Assembly: GCF_022965805.1 (NCBI RefSeq)
Contig: NC_133108.1
Coordinates: 24,581,545 to 24,645,544 of the forward strand
Length of the DNA: 64,000 nt
Source of the DNA: Primulina eburnea
Taxonomy: Eukaryota; Streptophyta; Magnoliopsida; Lamiales; Gesneriaceae
Direction of reading: 5' to 3'
The notes under the pieces are model-generated. The model was not told where the DNA came from. It saw only the letters and a list, made by a program, of their open reading frames with translations, and made no database searches. Of this stretch, positions 43,963 to 55,373 are shown in pieces (positions within the stretch are counted from its first letter, which is position 1; every line of letters starts with the position of its first letter). Made by a program: the position numbers and the translations under genes.

Positions 43963-45396
43963 TGTAGTGACCCGTTCCAGAATCACCTACTAAACAAGAA
44001 CTAAGCATGCAATTAACTTAATTAATAATAATCAGAGATAACAGCGGAATTATGGCCAACGACAATAGTTATACAACCCAATCGAAAGCAGAACAACTCA
44101 AAATATATTCGGTACAACCATATCGAAATAGAATAGTACTGAAAACTAAACCAACCAGCTACTCACTGTCCTCCTCCTGCTCTTCCTGAGCCATCCAACC
44201 TGAGGCCTGCCCCGAGGGAATGGGGTGTCCAAGATAAACAAAACCGAGGACGTGAGCGATAAGAACGCCCAGTACAAAAGCATGAGTATACAAGCCTATA
44301 TGAAATGCACATGCTATGATATGATACCAGGGTAGTCAAGAAACAGGAGTAACAAAGGATCTCAAAATGCTCAGTCTAGAGGCGCCAAGTGGATAGTGCC
44401 GCGCGGTACTCCTCTGGGTCACTGCATCCACTACAAGAACAGACGTGGACCTAAGATGTCCCGGATCACCGAAGCCCTCCGGACCCGTCGGCCACTGTGT
44501 ACTCTCGGTGTCCATGCGTCCACAAGACAAGACAGGGCTGAGCGGCCCCACAAGATATAGCTTATCTCGAAAGAGATACAGCTCAACAGTAAAGGCTATC
44601 TCGAAGGAGATACGGCTCAACATGAAATGCAACATGCATCATAAAACGTGACATAATAACATGCATCATATGACATATATCAATGCACCACATAATCATG
44701 CAACACATATAAGGATGTATACTCGACCAGGATATCTCGGATAGTACTTTCGTACATCTATCACAGCAAGCCTAGCCTTACGCAACACCGCTAATCAGGT
44801 CTAGAACAAGCCTACGCATCAAAAGCATACCCAATGAACAATACTACCATGCTCGACTAGCAAAACCAGTACTACCAAAAGTTTAGGGTTTACCTTCGTC
44901 CGTCGACAGCCCTTTGATGTCGATTGCCTCGTAACTCAGGCGTCGCTACGCTACCAATCCTGACAGCTCTTGGCTATCGCTCGACCGACAACTAACCCTA
45001 GAAACCTTCCAAACCTCTCAAATATGAGACACAACTCAAGAATTTGCAATGCAAAATGAGGAAATCCGAGCACTATTTATAGGCTATGTTCGGATCCACC
45101 GAACCTACTTCGGAACGTCCGAACTCCTACGTGTCCATCGGCTCTTGACACCTCATGATCGGATCCACCGAACCTACACTTCGGATCATCCGAACTTGCA
45201 TGTAAACTGACGTGTCGATCAACTCTTGACACCTCATGATCGGATCCACCGAACCCACTTCGGATCGTCCGAACTCTTCGGTGCTACCGAACCATCTTCG
45301 GTCCGTCCGATCATGACCACGGTCAAAATTACACATTAAACCTTCTTAATCACCATTAATCCGTTAATTACCCAATTTGGAATTCGGGCTACTACA
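43963..45396 (-). repeat. 5' LTR of gypsy-4
   Basis: 1434 bp, almost identical to 37860-39293. Confidence 0.95.
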
Positions 45397-45401
45397 GAGA
45401 T

Positions 45402-45450
45402 TCTTAACAGCATCGCTTCTTCACACAGTTTCTCCAAAACTTCGTCCTGA
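45402..45450 (+). pseudogene. severed end of antisense ORF 1
   Basis: These are the last 16 codons or so plus the stop (45448-45450) of the frame that starts at 37594, displaced by gypsy-4. The frame match across the duplicated GAGAT supports a real pre-insertion ORF. Confidence 0.5.
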
Positions 45451-45860
45451 GCACTAGCTGTTTGGATGAATATGTGGATAGCTAGTGTGAAGGAAACTTA
45501 TGATAATGTAATCCTTTCAAATATTTATGGATGAATAAAATATTTAGTGCATCGTTTTGTTTTATTTCTGCACACAATTATCTGTTATATGATCTAATGA
45601 AATGCTAACAGTCATCAGTTTTGATAAGTAAATAAATGAACTGATGAGAAACTAATTTTCATAAGTTGATAATGAAACAACTAATAAAATTCAAACGGTT
45701 ATCAGTTGATAATGATCAACTGATATCTTAAATGTCCTCGGTAAATGTGAGAGATGCCTTAATTGACTTGTGATTCTTCAACTTCTTCAACAACTTTTTC
45801 CTATAAATGAGATGATAGTGATAAAAATGTGATTCCACATTAGTTCAAAAATATTTCAAC

Positions 45861-46078
45861 ATGTCTGATTCTGATGCATGCAGTAGCACTCACGTTCATG
45901 TGACTGATCAGTCAGCCCCTCGGTTAACTGAAATTAAAAAAAAATGGAAAGATATGTCTTTAAAAAGGTATTGACAACCTGGGAAAAGATTTATGAGTTA
46001 AATGATTGGGTTAGGGCATGGCTAGATACCGTTGGATCTATGATTTCTTCTGTAAATTGGGAACGTTGGTATTCTTAG
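45861..46078 (+). pseudogene. antisense ORF 2 of copia-1
   Basis: The ATG at 45861 follows a TATA box TATAAATG (45802-45809) by 59 bp, mirroring ORF 1. The first 37 codons (MSDSDACSSTHVHVTDQSAP, then a Lys/Trp-rich stretch) end at a TGA. The +1 frame continues with TTWEKIYELNDWVRAWLDTV and stops at 46076-46078, so an indel in the A9 run near 45935 is likely. It was about 70 residues. No family recognised. It has Trp-rich helices like ORF 1 but no clear sequence match. Confidence 0.45.
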
Positions 46079-46157
46079 TGAAATATTATTCTCAATTTGT
46101 TGTGTTCTTATTTTCTGCACTTAATTCTGTTAGTGAAGTTATATTACTAATAATATC

Positions 46158-48761
46158 TTAAGATAAATTAATTAAACCAAGAATATTTCGGAAATAAAAA
46201 AACTTAGCCTCTAGTAATGGTTTTGTGAAGATGTCTGCTGCTTGTTGTTCCGTTGAAACGTATTCTAATCTGATGTTCTTCTTCAGTGCATGATCTCTGA
46301 TGAAATGATGTCTGACATCTATATGCTTAGTTCTGGAGTGAAGAACTGGATTGTATGTAATAGCAATTGTACTCGTGTTGTCACAGAATATTGGTGATTC
46401 CTTTGCATCAACACCATAATCTTTCAGTTGTTGCTGAATCCAGAGTAATTGTGCACAGCAGCTTCCAGCAGCAAGATATTCTGCTTCAGTTGTGGAAGTT
46501 GCTATGGATGTTTGCTTTTTACTAAACCAAGAGATCAGTCTGTCTCCAAGAAACTGACATGATTTACTTGTACTTTTCCGATCAAGCTTGCATCCTGCAT
46601 AATCTGCATCTGAATAACCAACTAAATTGAAAGATAAGTCTTTAGAGTACCATAATCCAACATTTTCCGTGCCTTTAAGATATCTCAAGATACGTTTGGC
46701 AGCAGAAAAATGTGATTGCTTAGGATTAGCTTGAAATCTTGCACATATACATACAGCAAACATAATATCAGGACGACTAGCAGTTAAGTACAATAATGAA
46801 CCTATTAAACCTCTGTATAGTGTCGTCTCAACTGATATTCCCCCTTGATCAGTGTCTAATTTAACTGATGAGCTCATTGGAGTGCTTGCTGATGAACAAG
46901 ATTCCATGCCAAATTTCTTTAGCAATTCCTTGGTATATTTGGTTTGACTGATAAATGTTCCTGAATCCAGTTGCTTCACTTGTAAACCAAGAAAGAATGT
47001 CAGCTCACCCATCATGCTCATCTCGAACTTATCCTGCATCAACTTGGAAAATTTCTTGCATAATTTGGGGTTAGTTGACCCAAAAATAATGTCATCAACG
47101 TAAATTTGAACAAGTAAGATATGATCATTTTTCGAAAATTTAAACAAAGTCTTATCAACTGATCCAACAGAAAAATCATGATCAGTTAGGAATTTTGAAA
47201 GGGTTTCATGCCAAGCTCTTGGAGCTTGTTTGAGACCATATAACGCTTTGTTCAAATAATAGACATGATCAGGGAAGTTATGATTGACAAAACCTGGAGG
47301 TTGTTCAACGTAGACTTCTTCCTGTAATTGGCCATTTAGGAATGCACTTTTCACATCCATTTGATAGACTTTAAAGTTCTTGAATGATGCATAGGCAAGA
47401 AATATTCTGATTGCTTCCAGTCTTGCAACTGGTGCATATGTTTCATCATAATCAATTCCTTCTTCTTGTCTATATCCTTGTGCCACTAGCCTTGCTTTGT
47501 TGCGCACAATTGAACCATCTTCGTTCAGTTTGTGTCTGTACACCCATTTTGTACCTATAACAGTTTTAGAAACTGGTCTTGGAACTAAGTTCCAGACATT
47601 GTTATGAACAAACTGATTTAGCTCTTCTTGCATTGCATTAATCCAATTAGGATCAGCAAGAGCTTCGTCAGTTTTTGTTGGTTCTAATTGAGTTACAAAA
47701 GCTGAATGAATAAATAGATTGAGCATCTGATTTCTTGTTCTTACTGGATCAGATGGGTTACCTATTACCAGTTCTGGAGGGTGTGATTTCTTCCATCTAA
47801 GTTCAGCATTTGTTGCTTCACCGTCAGCAAATTCTTCGTTAGGTAACTGAATGTTCTCAGTTTCAGTTGGAGCTGATTCAGTTGTTAACTGATTCTCATT
47901 AGTTTGCTCCACTAACTGATTGTCAAGATTTGCTTCCAATTCAGCTGGTTGATCCAATATCTCAGGTTCAGGTGTATGAAAGATATTTTGATTATTACGA
48001 CTTTCGTCTGAGTCATCATCTTCCAGACGGATATCTGTAAATTGATTAGCTAGCTCAACTTGATCAGTTGGCTTATCAATTAGTGCCGTTTCATCAAAAT
48101 CAACATGTGCAGATTCTTCAACATTTAAGGTTTTCTTATTAAATACTCTGTAAGCTATGCTAACTGATGAATATCCAAGGAATATTCCTTCTGCAGATTT
48201 GACATCGAATGTTTTTAGATAATTTTTACCATTGTTATGAATAAAACATCTACAGCCAAATATTTTGAAGTAAGTGATTATGCTTTTTCTTCCATGCCAG
48301 ATCTCATATGGTGTTTTCATGTGATTTTTATTAATCATTGATCTGTTCTGAGTGTAGCATGCAGTGTTTACTGCTTCTGCCCAAAATTTTTGAGAAATAC
48401 CAGAATCAGCAAGCATTGTTCTAGCAGCTTCTTTAAGAGTCCGATTCCTTCTCTCAGCTACACCGTTTTGCTGAGGTGTTCTTGCTGCTGAGAGCTCATG
48501 CTTGATTCCAGTATTTTCTAAAAAGCTTGAAAGTGTTTGATTGATGAATTCAGTTCCTCGATCAGATCTGATTCGATCAATCCCAACTGATGTTTCATTT
48601 AAAAGTCTTTTCAAGAGTTTAATCAGTTGTGCAGCCGTATGGTCTTTGGATTTGAGAAATATAACCCAAGTAAATCTTGAAAAATCATCTACGACCACCA
48701 AGGTGTATTTCATTCCCCCTAAGCTCATGACTGGTATTGGACCAAAGAGATCCATGTGCAA
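46158..48761 (-). pseudogene. copia-1 integrase, reverse transcriptase and RNase H
   Basis: The 867-codon frame carries the integrase core ([43 protein letters not shown]). Next comes an acidic hinge (about residues 235-300), then RT ([40 protein letters not shown], active site [12 protein letters not shown]). RNase H follows ([59 protein letters not shown]). It lacks the integrase zinc domain, which is frameshifted just upstream. Domain order integrase before RT is diagnostic for copia. Confidence 0.9.
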
Positions 48762-48766
48762 TAGTT

Positions 48767-49369
48767 CTAAGCATCGGGATGAAGACTTACAGCCTTTGTT
48801 TTAGAAAGAAGATCGTACTTGTTTTCCATACTGACATGCTGAAAAAAGTTTTCTTTTGAAAAATTTATTTTGGGCAAACCAGTTACAAGTTCATGCTTAC
48901 TCAGATAGGCAAGGGATTTAAAATTTAAATGATTTAATCTTTTATGCCACAACCAGTTTTGAGATGATTTAGAGGCAATAAAACATACTGGTGCATAAGG
49001 TTGATCATTCCAGCTGACTTTGTAAGTGTTTCCACTTCTTTTACCAGTTAGAATAATCTCTTCAGTTGAGTTTTTGACTGAACAAGAGTGTTTGTCAAAC
49101 TGAACTGAGAATCCATTATCGCATAACTGACTAATGCTTATCAGATTATACTTAAGATTCTCGAGTAATAAAACATCATTAATGGTGAAGTTACCATCGA
49201 TAAGCTTACCCTTACCCACAGTTTTACCTTTGGAGTTATCTTCAAAACTGATGTTTGGACCAGTGTATTTGACCAGTTGAGATAATAAATTTGAATTTCT
49301 TGTCATGTGTCGTGAGCATCCACTGTCCAAATACCATATTGATCCAATGCTTGTACCTGCTATCTGCAA
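48767..49369 (-). pseudogene. copia-1 protease and pre-integrase domain
   Basis: The protease active site WYLDSGCSRHMT (about residues 12-23) is followed by the FEDNSKGKTVGKGKL and NLISISQLCDNG motifs. The GAG-pre-integrase His pair is WLWHKRLNHLNF. The integrase zinc Cys pair appears only in another frame (CQYGKQ, about 48820), so at least two indels lie between here and the 46158-48761 frame. Confidence 0.8.
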
Positions 49370-49401
49370 TCAAATACAAGATAAGATTGTGGTACCCTTT
49401 T

Positions 49402-51369
49402 CTATTTGGGTCCAAAGTTGATTAGACCTTTAGGAATCCAGACTTGAATCAGTCTAACTGACCGTCCTGTTGCTGTATTCCATATGGTTCTTCCTTGTCT
49501 GTGTGTGCTTGGTGTATGGTGTGTGGATGATACAACATGTGTTTTGCCCTTTTTCAACTGATTGTTCAACCGATATCTTCTCTGAACTGGCTTACTATTG
49601 TAGTAGTTTGAGTAGCTATTTGAATATTTTCTGCTGAGAGTTTTTAGTTGCTGACTCCATGAGTCAGTCTCACCCTTTGGATTATATCCAATGCCACATC
49701 TCTTGCCTTTATTCATATTCTGAGATGGCTGTTCAATCAGTTTACTCGGCTCTGCTTGTTCTTGTACCATAACTGATTTTACAAAGTGAATATATTTCCC
49801 TTTGTTCATATTCAATTTTGGTTGAGTATCTTGGGAAGACGAATCATCTTTACTACAGAATCCTAAACCAGTTTTATCATCAACTGATTTCTGAGAATTC
49901 TGTATATTAGTTAAAGTTTTAGATGATTTGTTCCAAGCCTGAATAAGCTCATTGTGCTTTGAATTTTCAAGCAACAATTTTTGAATCATTAATTGATCCC
50001 TGCTTCTTTCATTTCTGAGTTCAGCAATCTCCCTTTTCAGACTCAACATATCAACTGATTCATCAGTTTTTGTTTTATCGTCTTTGGGATCATCTTGCTT
50101 TACTCTGGTTTTTTCAAACAATAAAGCAAGCTTTTGATACTCACTGACCATGTCATAAAGAGTTGAGATGAGTTCTTCTCTTGTAAAATCAGTTGAACTA
50201 AAATCAAATACCTGCTGATCGCTTGATTGATCTTCTATGTTATCAGCCATCAGACATTTTACTTCTTCCTCATCCTCACTAGAACTGCAAGAACTTTCTG
50301 GTTCTGACTCTTCGCTGTCAGTTTTTGCCCATTTGGCTTTGCTATCTTCAGCTAGGAGTACTTCATGTTTCTTTCTGTAAGGCTTCTTGTCGTCCTTAGA
50401 TCTCCTCTTATCCTCATACACTTTCTTCTTTCTTTCAGTTGAGGCTTGATTGTCCTTTTTAGGCTTGAGACAGTTAGCAATAAAGTGACCCGATTTGCCA
50501 CAGTTGTAACATACATTAGACTCTTCTCTGGAGTTGTTTCTTTGATAATTCTTCTGAAAATTTCCTTGATTTTTCCTCATGAATCTTCCAAATTTCTTAA
50601 TAAATAGTGACATAGCATCATTGCTCAGTTGATCAGCAGCTTTCTCAACTGAACCAGTTGGTTCACTTCTAACAGCAGTCAAGGCAGTAGTTGCTGCTGG
50701 GGTAGATGGTTCTCCTTCTCGAGTTTGAAGTTCAAACTCATATGCTTTCAGGTCAGCAAATAAATCATGAAGTTCAACTTTGTTTAGGTCTTTGGATTCC
50801 CTCAATGCCATAGTTTTGACATCCCATTCTTTGGGAAGTCCTCTGATTACTTTCAACGATACTTCTTTATTTGTATACACTTTTCCAAGTGCATTCAGTT
50901 CGTTGATGATACAGCTGGTTCTTTCATCATATTCGTGCATTGTTTCTCCCATCTTCATTCTGATGTTGTCGAACTTCTGCACAGCAACTGAAAGTTTGTT
51001 TTCTTTGGTTTGTTCATTGCCTTCGCAAAGTTGAATTAACTTCTCCCAAATTTCTTTGGCGGTTTTGCACATTTTGATTTTACTGAACGTTACTTTGTCC
51101 AGTGTCTTATACAATATGTCTTTTGCAACATTGTCTAGATTTGCCTTTCTCTTGTCCTCAGTAGTCCACTCATCTCTGGGCTTTTCAATTCGGTGAGGTG
51201 CCCCTTCAGTAATAGCAACAGCTGTGTTTGCTTTCAAAATCTTCATGGGTCCGTCTGTTATAACGTACCACATGTCATCGTCTTGTGCAGCTAAATGAGC
51301 CTGCATTCTGATTTTCCAGTCATCGAAATCTTCTCTGGAGAACATAGGAATCTTGTTGAATGAGGACAT
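49402..51369 (-). CDS. copia-1 gag, large Sirevirus type
   Basis: I choose the ATG at 51369 (MSSFNKIPMFSREDFDDWKI), because the longer frame upstream reads through PBS and LTR. The protein has about 655 residues. The capsid (UBN2-type) region includes ILYKTLDKVTFSKIKMCKTAKE, KFDNIRMKMGETMHEYDERT and ELHDLFADLKAYEFELQTRE. The zinc knuckle CYNCGKSGHFIANC is at about residue 286. A charged stretch, an acidic Ser/Glu run and a coiled coil (about 440-500) follow. This large gag with C-terminal extension is usual in Sireviruses. It ends in a stop at 49402, with protease in a separate frame. Confidence 0.85.
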   Translation of the reverse strand: MSSFNKIPMFSREDFDDWKIRMQAHLAAQDDDMWYVITDGPMKILKANTAVAITEGAPHRIEKPRDEWTTEDKRKANLDNVAKDILYKTLDKVTFSKIKMCKTAKEIWEKLIQLCEGNEQTKENKLSVAVQKFDNIRMKMGETMHEYDERTSCIINELNALGKVYTNKEVSLKVIRGLPKEWDVKTMALRESKDLNKVELHDLFADLKAYEFELQTREGEPSTPAATTALTAVRSEPTGSVEKAADQLSNDAMSLFIKKFGRFMRKNQGNFQKNYQRNNSREESNVCYNCGKSGHFIANCLKPKKDNQASTERKKKVYEDKRRSKDDKKPYRKKHEVLLAEDSKAKWAKTDSEESEPESSCSSSEDEEEVKCLMADNIEDQSSDQQVFDFSSTDFTREELISTLYDMVSEYQKLALLFEKTRVKQDDPKDDKTKTDESVDMLSLKREIAELRNERSRDQLMIQKLLLENSKHNELIQAWNKSSKTLTNIQNSQKSVDDKTGLGFCSKDDSSSQDTQPKLNMNKGKYIHFVKSVMVQEQAEPSKLIEQPSQNMNKGKRCGIGYNPKGETDSWSQQLKTLSRKYSNSYSNYYNSKPVQRRYRLNNQLKKGKTHVVSSTHHTPSTHRQGRTIWNTATGRSVRLIQVWIPKGLINFGPK

Positions 51370-51413
51370 AGTGATCAGATTGAGTATAGATAGTCTTTGA
51401 TAGGATATGCCCT

Positions 51414-51425
51414 GCTCTGATACCA
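51414..51425 (-). promoter_or_regulatory. primer-binding site of copia-1
   Basis: The minus strand reads TGGTATCAGAGC, 2 bp from the 5' LTR. Confidence 0.85.
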
Positions 51426-51427
51426 CT

Positions 51428-52410
51428 TGATAGGATCGGTTATTGACTAAGGAGTGTTTAGAAGGGGGTGGTTGAATAAACACTTCTAGTAATTTAAATG
51501 TTCTTCGAAAAAGGTAGTTCAGTTTTATTACAAACTGAACTAAGTATCCCGTCGGTCAATAACAATCAGTTAAACTGAATAATCAGTTGCGGAAAGTAAA
51601 CTGATTGAAAGATAGAGTATCTAACTGAAAATGAAAAACTGAAGTAAAGACAACACAATATGTTTCTGGATGTTCGGAGATTTGAATAACTCCTACGTCA
51701 CCCCTTCTATCTCAAGGATAGGATATTCACTAAAAGACTTTGATCGAGTACAACACTTGTACAGACTCACTTCAGTTAGGACTTATCTACTCATAAACTG
51801 AAACTCTTAGTATAATACAATGATCTCTGTGAGTAACTGAACTTAGCACTTATTGAATTATCAATATTACAGAGTGCTAGTTTGCTCAACTTGTAGCCTT
51901 GATTGCTACGAATAGATCTAATAAGAGTGAGCTGAGATTTTGACAGAGTAATAGCAAGTTTGAGATTGATAGATCGTCGTCTTTTTTTTCAACTTCTCTT
52001 TAGTCATATTTATAGACTTATCTTTCAACGGTAACTTTGAATTTATGTATCTGTTGATTGACACTTCATCATTTCTTGGACAGTGTTCTTGATTGCTACT
52101 TCATTATTGATTGTAAAACGGCGTTTTAATTTCAATAGCCGAAATACGTTGTTCTATGTGGTGCGGCTTTCCATATTCAGTTGCTGTCTGATATGTCTTT
52201 CTGTCTGTTGAATGAACTTTCCCGAGGTATCTTCAGTTGAGAGACTTTAATATTTTCGGCTGAATGTTTTAACTGATCAGTTCTCAACTGATCAGTTTGT
52301 GTCAGCTGATTTCAGTTGATCAGTCCAGCTGCCGAATTTTCTTTCGCGTATTAGTTGATTTAATCGATTGATTTATGTTTTTGTCAAACTCCAGAATTTA
52401 GTTTCCAACA
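51428..52410 (-). repeat. 5' LTR of copia-1
   Basis: 983 bp. By eye about a dozen differences from 33147-34129. Confidence 0.9.
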
Positions 52411-52725
52411 TGATATGACTGAAGCATCAGGATTTGCACCCTCTTTTGTCATCGTAAAGATTCTGCCTTGAACTTTTCCTTTTCCAACCGAAAGAGGACA
52501 ATTGTATATTGTGTGTCCCATTTCCTTACATCTATAGCAACGACCGCTTCCGATTAAACATTCTCCTTTGTGTGGCTTTCCACACTTGGGACACAATGGT
52601 CGTTCACTATCTGTAGGAGGCAAAGGAAGCCTACTACGCTGCTCCATCTTGCCTTTGCCTTTATAACCTCCTCGAACATTTACACTTGAACCCTGACCTT
52701 TAGCTTGAAAACCTTGTCTCCTCAA
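52411..52725 (-). pseudogene. gypsy-1 gag C-terminal part
   Basis: The frame includes a basic linker, CPKCGKPHKGEC, the zinc knuckle CYRCKEMGHTIYNC and the protease approach GRIFTMTKEGANPDASVIS, which continues on the other side of copia-1 at 33146. An in-frame stop at 52723-52725 splits it from the capsid part. Confidence 0.8.
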
Positions 52726-53325
52726 CTACCTTTCCTTCTCTATCTCTTGCTCATCATGTTCAGTAAGTAAGGCTCTCTCCACAATTTCTTGATATGTCCC
52801 CACCTTGGACATATGCACATCCCTTATAATTTCGGGCTTTAACCCACGAAGAAAGTGTTCACCTTTATCCTTGTCATTCTCGGCAATAAACGGAACAAAT
52901 ACACAACCTTCTTCAAATTTCAGTATGTACTCAGTAACAGACAAAGAAGCCTGTCTTAACTCAAGAAATTCTTTCACCTTCTTGGCCTTAATTTCCCTTG
53001 AAAAATATTTGGCATGAAATAAATCTTTAAACTCGTTCCACTTCAGTTCTTTTACATTAATAGTCACTTTGGTGGCTTCCCACCAAATACGAGCAGTCTT
53101 GACCAACATAAACACAGCACAACCAACCTTCTCTTGATCAGTGAATTTCAAATAGTCGAAGATAGCTTCCAAAGCTTTGACCCATTCTAGAGCTACTAAT
53201 GGATCAGGACCACCAATAAAATCAGGAGGATTCATCCGCCTGAAACGATCATAAGCACCATTTTCAGAACTGTTTGTCGTGCCTTGGACTCTTTCCTGAA
53301 CTTGACCTTGAATCGTCGTTTGCAT
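52726..53325 (-). pseudogene. gypsy-1 gag capsid part
   Basis: The frame includes RMNPPDFIGGPDPLVALEWV, CAVFMLVKTARIWWEATK and FKDLFHAKYFSREIKAKKVK. It also has KFEEGCVFVPFIAENDKDKG and a final Glu-rich stretch. It is severed from the N-terminus by gypsy-3; the apparent ATG lies at the TSD. Confidence 0.8.
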
Positions 53326-55114
53326 TGTAATGCCTGGAAATTTAATCCTGGTAATCTGTAATTATTGAGTTATAAATTTGATATGATTATGAAAGGATTA
53401 ATCGGGACACGAAATAAGATGTTATGTGAAGGGTGCGGATTGTTGGACAGAACAAGTGGCGCCCGAGAGGTAAGAAATGACCGCTCGAGCGCCAAAGTTC
53501 AATAACAACATATCTTGGACAGAAGGTGTGGCGCCCGGGTGGTAGTTTTTAACTGCCCGAGCGCCAAAGTGTGATACGCCGAGCGTTGGACAGAAGATGT
53601 CGCGCTCGAGCGGTAATTTATTACCGCCCGAGCGCGAGTCATGCAAGATGTAAATTCGCCACTTGTTTGGCTGCATGCACGTGGATGTATATATATATAT
53701 ATATACAAACGTTAAAAATCCTACAGAAACAAGAATCGAAGGAAAACTTTGGCCAAATTGTTCCTGAATCTTCAAATCGCGATTGTGAGAAATCCGTCCG
53801 TCTGATTTTAAATCCGACTTCAGTATCGAGTTCCTAGCAACGTAGGCTACAACTGGACATAAGTTTTGCTACGTTTTGACATGTCTTGAAATTATGATGT
53901 TGTCAGAATTGAATGGAATTCATATATGATTGTCTTGATATGCTAGACATCGTAGAATCGAAGTCAGATTGAGAAATGGACTGATTATGAAATTGTTATG
54001 AATTGTTAGGGTATATTGATGTATACCAGACAGATTTGAATTGTGATTGAGTTACAGATTGTAATGGATATGGGTTAGGATTTGTAATTGATGTCCGGTG
54101 ATTTGGTATTGACGGGGATATTGAGACTGTACCATTATGCCGTTGATTTTGAATCAAATTCAGATTGTTAGTAATTCGAAAGGTATATTGATATGAGATT
54201 ATTGGTATTGCCATTGTCAGATTGAGGGATTGACAGAGTTTGGATTCCAGACGAAACTGCAACGAAAGGTATAAGTCAATGTGTAATGGGACATCGACTC
54301 AAGTAGGATGTACTTGAGTTTCCCTAAATCACATACTTATTATTTGTTTATCATTGTATTTAATGATTTGATTTAAATGCTTGTTCTATGGAGTTATAGG
54401 AGCATGCATTAGACGAGTAATCTTGTGACAGAAGTACCTGATAGTGGCAGGTAACCACGGGTACATTGCACGATGTCACAAGATATGGCGATAGACCATA
54501 GTCTATGACGGATGCGTCTGGACACTGGATGTTGGTTATATCGACTTGGATAGAACTGGAGTCTTTTCTATTACTGTTTGTCGATATAGGAATGCCACAT
54601 CTGGACACCGGGATCCCTAGGCTAGGATTGAGTCTAGTCTAAATCGTGGAGTCACGAGTATTGTCGACAGATCGATATTGTTTACATTTCTGATTTTGAT
54701 TTGTATTACTGTCACATGTTTCATGCTGTATATTGATTATATGACTGCATGTTCGTTGATTTATATTGGGATTTATTCTCACCGGAGTTATCCGGCTGTT
54801 GTCTTGTCTGTATGTGTACTTGACAACAGGTGGGACAGGTTCAGGGTCCAAGAGATGAGGAGAGATCGTGATTAGAGTGGAGGCTCCGGACTTGGATTGT
54901 ATATAGGGTGTGAACACTTAATAGTAGTTGTTGAACCTTAGTTTGTACTGATTTGTAGACGGTACATGACTTGTACTTTATTATATACTGAGTTGTATAT
55001 TAGATTGTTGTCACTACGTTTCGCATTTAAAAAAAAAAAATTAGACCCTGTTTTATAATTGATTAATTAGTCCCAATGACGATTAAGAACTTGATTAGTG
55101 TCCGGGTCCCCACA
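53326..55114 (+). repeat. 5' LTR of gypsy-3
   Basis: It starts TGTAATGCCTGG and ends GGTCCCCACA. A (TA)n run at about 53687-53706 could act as the TATA box. Confidence 0.9.
53458..53638. repeat. three GC-rich hairpins in gypsy-3 5' LTR U3
   Basis: Inverted repeats with 12-14-bp arms lie at 53458-53493 (GGCGCCCGAG...CTCGAGCGCC), 53530-53565 (GGCGCCCGG...CCCGAGCGCC) and 53600-53638 (CGCGCTCGAGCGG...CCGCCCGAGCGCG), with 5-8-nt loops. They lie 50-230 bp upstream of the TA-rich putative TATA. The 3' LTR carries the same trio (about 60088-60268), with the first hairpin better matched. Confidence 0.85.
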
Positions 55115-55119
55115 ACAGG

Positions 55120-55131
55120 TGGTATCAGAGC
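55120..55131 (+). promoter_or_regulatory. primer-binding site of gypsy-3
   Basis: TGGTATCAGAGC, 5 bp after the 5' LTR. Confidence 0.85.
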
Positions 55132-55373
55132 GTTAGATCCTTGAGATTGAGATAGGAACTAGTGAGCGGGGTAGACTTTGTTTTCTTTCCTGCTTTTGAT
55201 TGCTAGCATGATTTACTGCTTTATAATGCATGTTTGTCTGTTTATCTGATTTGATTTGAAAACATGTGTTATTGAATATGAATTGGAATTAATTCTGGAT
55301 CAGCAGTAAGATGATTGGAAGAGGATTGAAACCGGATTTTGTTTGGGATTGCTAACCCTTTTGAGTTTCAGAT

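Larger units (their letters stand above)
37860..45396 (-). mobile_element. gypsy-4: very young Tekay-like Ty3/gypsy element
   Basis: LTRs 37860-39293 and 43963-45396 (both 1434 bp) are flanked by a perfect TSD GAGAT (37855-37859 and 45397-45401). PBS, PPT and all domains are present. By eye I found only one LTR difference (A/G at about 38037 versus 44141). Despite this youth, the coding region has two stops and one frameshift. Confidence 0.95.
33147..52410 (-). mobile_element. copia-1: Sirevirus-like Ty1/copia element with accessory ORFs, containing gypsy-4
   Basis: Equal-length 983-bp LTRs (33147-34129, 51428-52410) start TGTTGGAAACTAAATTCTGG on the minus strand and end CCGATCCTATCA. Flanks are AGATA (33142-33146) and TGATA (52411-52415), one mismatch. 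Minus-strand order is PBS, large gag, protease, integrase, RT, RNase H, about 1.6 kb with antisense ORFs, the 883-codon extra ORF, PPT and LTR. Without gypsy-4 it is 11.7 kb. Gag size, the DLKAYEFE-type motif and the extra 3' ORF fit the Sirevirus (Maximus/SIRE) lineage. By eye about 1% LTR difference. Confidence 0.9.

Noticed and set aside
51370..51483. Longer N-terminus for copia-1 gag
   Set aside because: The extra codons read through the PBS and the LTR end. The ATG at 51369 gives a normal gag N-terminus.
53687..53706. Informative microsatellite
   Set aside because: A short (TA)n run that differs by a few units between the LTRs; more likely the LTR's TATA region.
53422..53775. A 117-codon minus-strand frame in gypsy-3 LTR
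   Set aside because: It reads through the hairpin array and TA run. The other LTR copy has a different, shorter frame.
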